From Pseudomonadota bacterium (GTDB taxonomy: Bacteria; Myxococcota_A; UBA9042; GCA-2863065), in assembly GCA_005776585.1 (NCBI GenBank), contig SXOX01000334.1, positions 1-64,000 of the forward strand: a stretch of 64,000 nt of DNA, in the 5' to 3' direction. The notes under the pieces were generated by a model that was not told the DNA's origin, ran no database searches, and saw only the letters and a program-made list of their open reading frames with translations. Made by a program: the position numbers and the translations under genes. Below, in pieces: positions 62,901 to 64,000 of the stretch. How positions within the stretch are numbered: the stretch's first letter is position 1; each line of letters opens with the position of its first letter.

Positions 62901-64000
62901 TTTGGCTACGGCGGCATCGTCGACGTGTTCGCGCAGGACCCCAACACGAGCCAGTACGCCTCGTATATGGACGACACCACGGCGGACACGACCAACCTCA
63001 CCACGGTCCCCGAGGCGCCCATGTACCTCGAGCGCCTGTTCAAGTCGCGCATCCACTACTCCAAGATCCCGAACCTGTTCGGCAAGACCGACGCGCTCTA
63101 CGATCGGACCCTGAGCAAGTGGTCGGACGTGCAGCGCAACGCGGGTGGCCAGAACGTCACGGTCAACGGCAAGTGGGAGGTCCCCTACCGCTTCTGCGGC
63201 GACGAGCTCGCCGGGCGGATTCCGACGTGCCAGCGCTGGGACCAGGGCGCCGACAGCTTCGAGATCGTGCGCAACGCCATCTCGGACTACGAGAGCTACT
63301 GGCCGATCTGGGGCTACTGGCGCAACAGCGTGACCTTCGCGCCGGACAACTACAGCAATCGCATCAGGGGCACGTTCTACACGCTCAAGACGCACATGCA
63401 GTGGTGGACGACCGAGATGGCGCGCTTCAATCGCGGTGACTGGTGGAAGCAGCGGTCGGGTGGAGCGCGTTGGGAAGAGGACGAGAACGGCGGCCTCGCC
63501 GGCGCGGCGGGTGTTGCCGACAGCGTCAACACGCTCATCCAGACCTTCGGTCGCCCGGAGCCCGGGATCATGGGCTACAACGCCAACACGGCGGTCTTCG
63601 AGCCGCGCCCGTCGATCGACAACGCGCTGTTCTCGAACCAGAAGCTCATGACGCAGCTCAACTGCGACGCGCGCGAGCTGTACCCAGGGTACGACTACAA
63701 CGGCTACCTGCCGAAGGCGACGCGCGCCGGCGCCATCTACGAGCGCCTCGCGGCGTTCGAGATGCTGGCCGATCCGTCGAGCTCGTTCCTGGCGGTCGAC
63801 AAGATGAACGACATCCAAAAGTACCTGCTGAGCTTCTACACGCTGTTCCCGAAGCAGCTTCAGACGGTCTTTGGCGGTCTCATCGGCAACCGCGCCGACA
63901 AGTACGGCTGGTGGATGGCGAAGAACGCGACGGGCAAGCCTGACCACTGCGTTCGTCGCCGGATCGTCGGCTCCGCCAACGACGTGAAGGACCCGGACAA
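59994..64000 (+). CDS. Metzincin-like zinc metalloprotease lipoprotein, paralogue of the upstream gene (runs off the window)
   Basis: At least 1335 aa, with no stop before the window ends. The ATG follows GGGAG. The lipoprotein signal ends GLGC, then RLDDIDRVQNN parallels the upstream protein. The zinc site HEVGHTLGLRH (H882, E883, H886, H892) and Met-turn VMDYGA (M947) are intact and only 65 residues apart, so the Cys-rich insert of the first protein is missing here. A short Cys-rich stretch (CPSGQVCEPVG) lies near 370. YGYGPSAADPLTGE and IWLGVAEHEVGH are close to the first protein's equivalents. The two probably arose by tandem duplication and share substrates or partly specialise. Confidence 0.85.
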   Translation, partial: MNLKRNLISLVLAATGLLGLGCAQRLDDIDRVQNNVTRKSELRGEFYFRSTVVEAPYASVNFFEGSMNYQTERGVFEVQEKTLYFFRTYEIVIGGEALGMASDIDTPLYQVDAKGQIVKDANGKPVPVTTQLRIGDKMYTVARYVYRGTPVVAFPIESHFDIRREYDPATGEEKNVISENTSDREWWEREHMRVTWGANQLSYMDASISPTLVSAWTPPSVFLDETAPKSEAPSKDLDADGRLVYFDYLSRVVVSAPVSDYDDGEGTVMQIPTCLYYPWYLGQIAECASERVTFRHSFLRVQNSDYVAWEYDDSLLRKFGYYRLERANYDPLRGQTYTGASRRLRRHRMWKNHVVTTGSECKAPNADVTADCPSGQVCEPVGTDGKKFCVAADANDRLDYAKMEPQAIVYFLSEQYPRELLPEALKLGEHWSVPFEDIVKFRKQTSSAPKMFVICENNLTEAAAVMKGLGLDINNSADVAKAQKDGKLAGIGGACCENRFVSKAKQVEKGGTCALMNEPKRNGDLRFSLLASVNAPTSVGLYGYGPSAADPLTGELLSAGAYMYTPAMKRGAATAMLQIELLTGIQNFWETIYANDVTERTELAELGSVQGGLPKWTVERAKATASEMIEPQVRAAIEQVGLPKADGDFAHARMAKLAREKPGLAQMFVTDDVKLMMRDPGVGKRGTESAEQLVERLGQHNWGVQSGSVEKRLHYLEHLDHGGCKFMEEFADNAILGIAHEYSARMNKDVCDAAKAAKDTVFDFQALEKFDGKCNTAGEVRADGAMCNEVTIDDQGTKGLFWQPGCTVGRLKAQLASAIVKLDIKNPFNQTNDYYQVDPVYTDTKNQQIHDSQMVLLDAINKARDAMIPELHRRIWLGVAEHEVGHTLGLRHNFEGSSDAMNFGKNYWDLKGSFDAQKGFVAHDFLGNETPAQVESKLRQLQSSTVMDYGAKFNDRFEGVGYYDRAAIRFGYGGIVDVFAQDPNTSQYASYMDDTTADTTNLTTVPEAPMYLERLFKSRIHYSKIPNLFGKTDALYDRTLSKWSDVQRNAGGQNVTVNGKWEVPYRFCGDELAGRIPTCQRWDQGADSFEIVRNAISDYESYWPIWGYWRNSVTFAPDNYSNRIRGTFYTLKTHMQWWTTEMARFNRGDWWKQRSGGARWEEDENGGLAGAAGVADSVNTLIQTFGRPEPGIMGYNANTAVFEPRPSIDNALFSNQKLMTQLNCDARELYPGYDYNGYLPKATRAGAIYERLAAFEMLADPSSSFLAVDKMNDIQKYLLSFYTLFPKQLQTVFGGLIGNRADKYGWWMAKNATGKPDHCVRRRIVGSANDVKDPD

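Noticed and set aside
54594-63947. Three very long minus-strand open frames (about 950-1075 codons each) opposite the metalloprotease genes
   Set aside because: They are high-GC shadow frames: Arg, Val, Asp and His-rich without domains, while the plus-strand frames carry lipoboxes, zinc motifs and Met-turns.
1-64000. Mobile elements, CRISPR arrays, tRNA or rRNA genes
   Set aside because: I looked for transposase motifs, direct-repeat arrays, and cloverleaf or rRNA core sequences and saw none; by-eye scanning could miss a single tRNA.

Overview
The window is a 64 kb piece of a high-GC bacterial chromosome, gene-dense on both strands, with no rRNA, tRNA, CRISPR array or insertion sequence that I could find. 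The gene content points to a Myxococcota-type (former Deltaproteobacteria) organism. This is an inference from several signs: many lipoproteins, five histidine kinases or hybrids, a DUF2330 protein, FG-GAP/ASPIC repeats, Cys-rich metalloprotease lipoproteins, and two proteins ending in a MYXO-CTERM-like tail (Cys, short linker, hydrophobic segment, Arg cluster).

Layout. 0-9 kb: a minus-strand unit of a 2013-aa surface protein, a seven-TM histidine kinase and a NarL-type regulator, linked by 4-bp overlaps. 9-14 kb: a fused homocysteine methyltransferase/methylenetetrahydrofolate reductase, a membrane protein, then a minus-strand set of lipoprotein, glutaredoxin, HEAT-repeat protein and Trm112-like protein. 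14-26 kb: a FAD oxidoreductase, a polytopic membrane protein, a three-gene signalling operon (response-regulator kinase, CheR, 1065-aa hybrid kinase), a second polytopic protein and an SGNH hydrolase. 26-34 kb: a TetR regulator with a ferritin-like diiron protein that share an operator-like motif, a metallophosphoesterase, a kinase coupled to a solute-binding lipoprotein, and an FG-GAP/ASPIC lipoprotein. 34-41 kb: two beta-oxidation genes downstream of a three-gene SMC-kleisin-KITE condensin of the MukBEF/MksBEF type, preceded by a small unknown gene. 41-46.5 kb: RseP with three PDZ-like units, TsaB, an HU-family protein, a beta-rich protein and RpoH. 46.5-53 kb: an outer-membrane protein with two lipoproteins, a DUF2330 protein and a TPR protein. 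53.5-64 kb: a beta-barrel protein followed by two large paralogous metzincin-like metalloprotease lipoproteins, the second running off the window.

Genes are packed in translationally coupled units: at least a dozen neighbours overlap by 4 bp (ATGA, GTGA or TTGA), which also fixes several GTG and TTG starts. Several first genes of units have a -10-like box only 6-10 nt before the start codon and no Shine-Dalgarno, suggesting leaderless mRNAs.

The most interesting items are the compact condensin operon without a nuclease subunit, the metzincin pair with a Cys-rich insert inside one catalytic domain, the kinase coupled to a solute-binding lipoprotein without a transporter, and the signal-peptide-less beta-rich protein at 43.8 kb. 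Start positions were chosen from overlaps, Shine-Dalgarno sequences and signal peptides; all functions are predictions from sequence read by eye.
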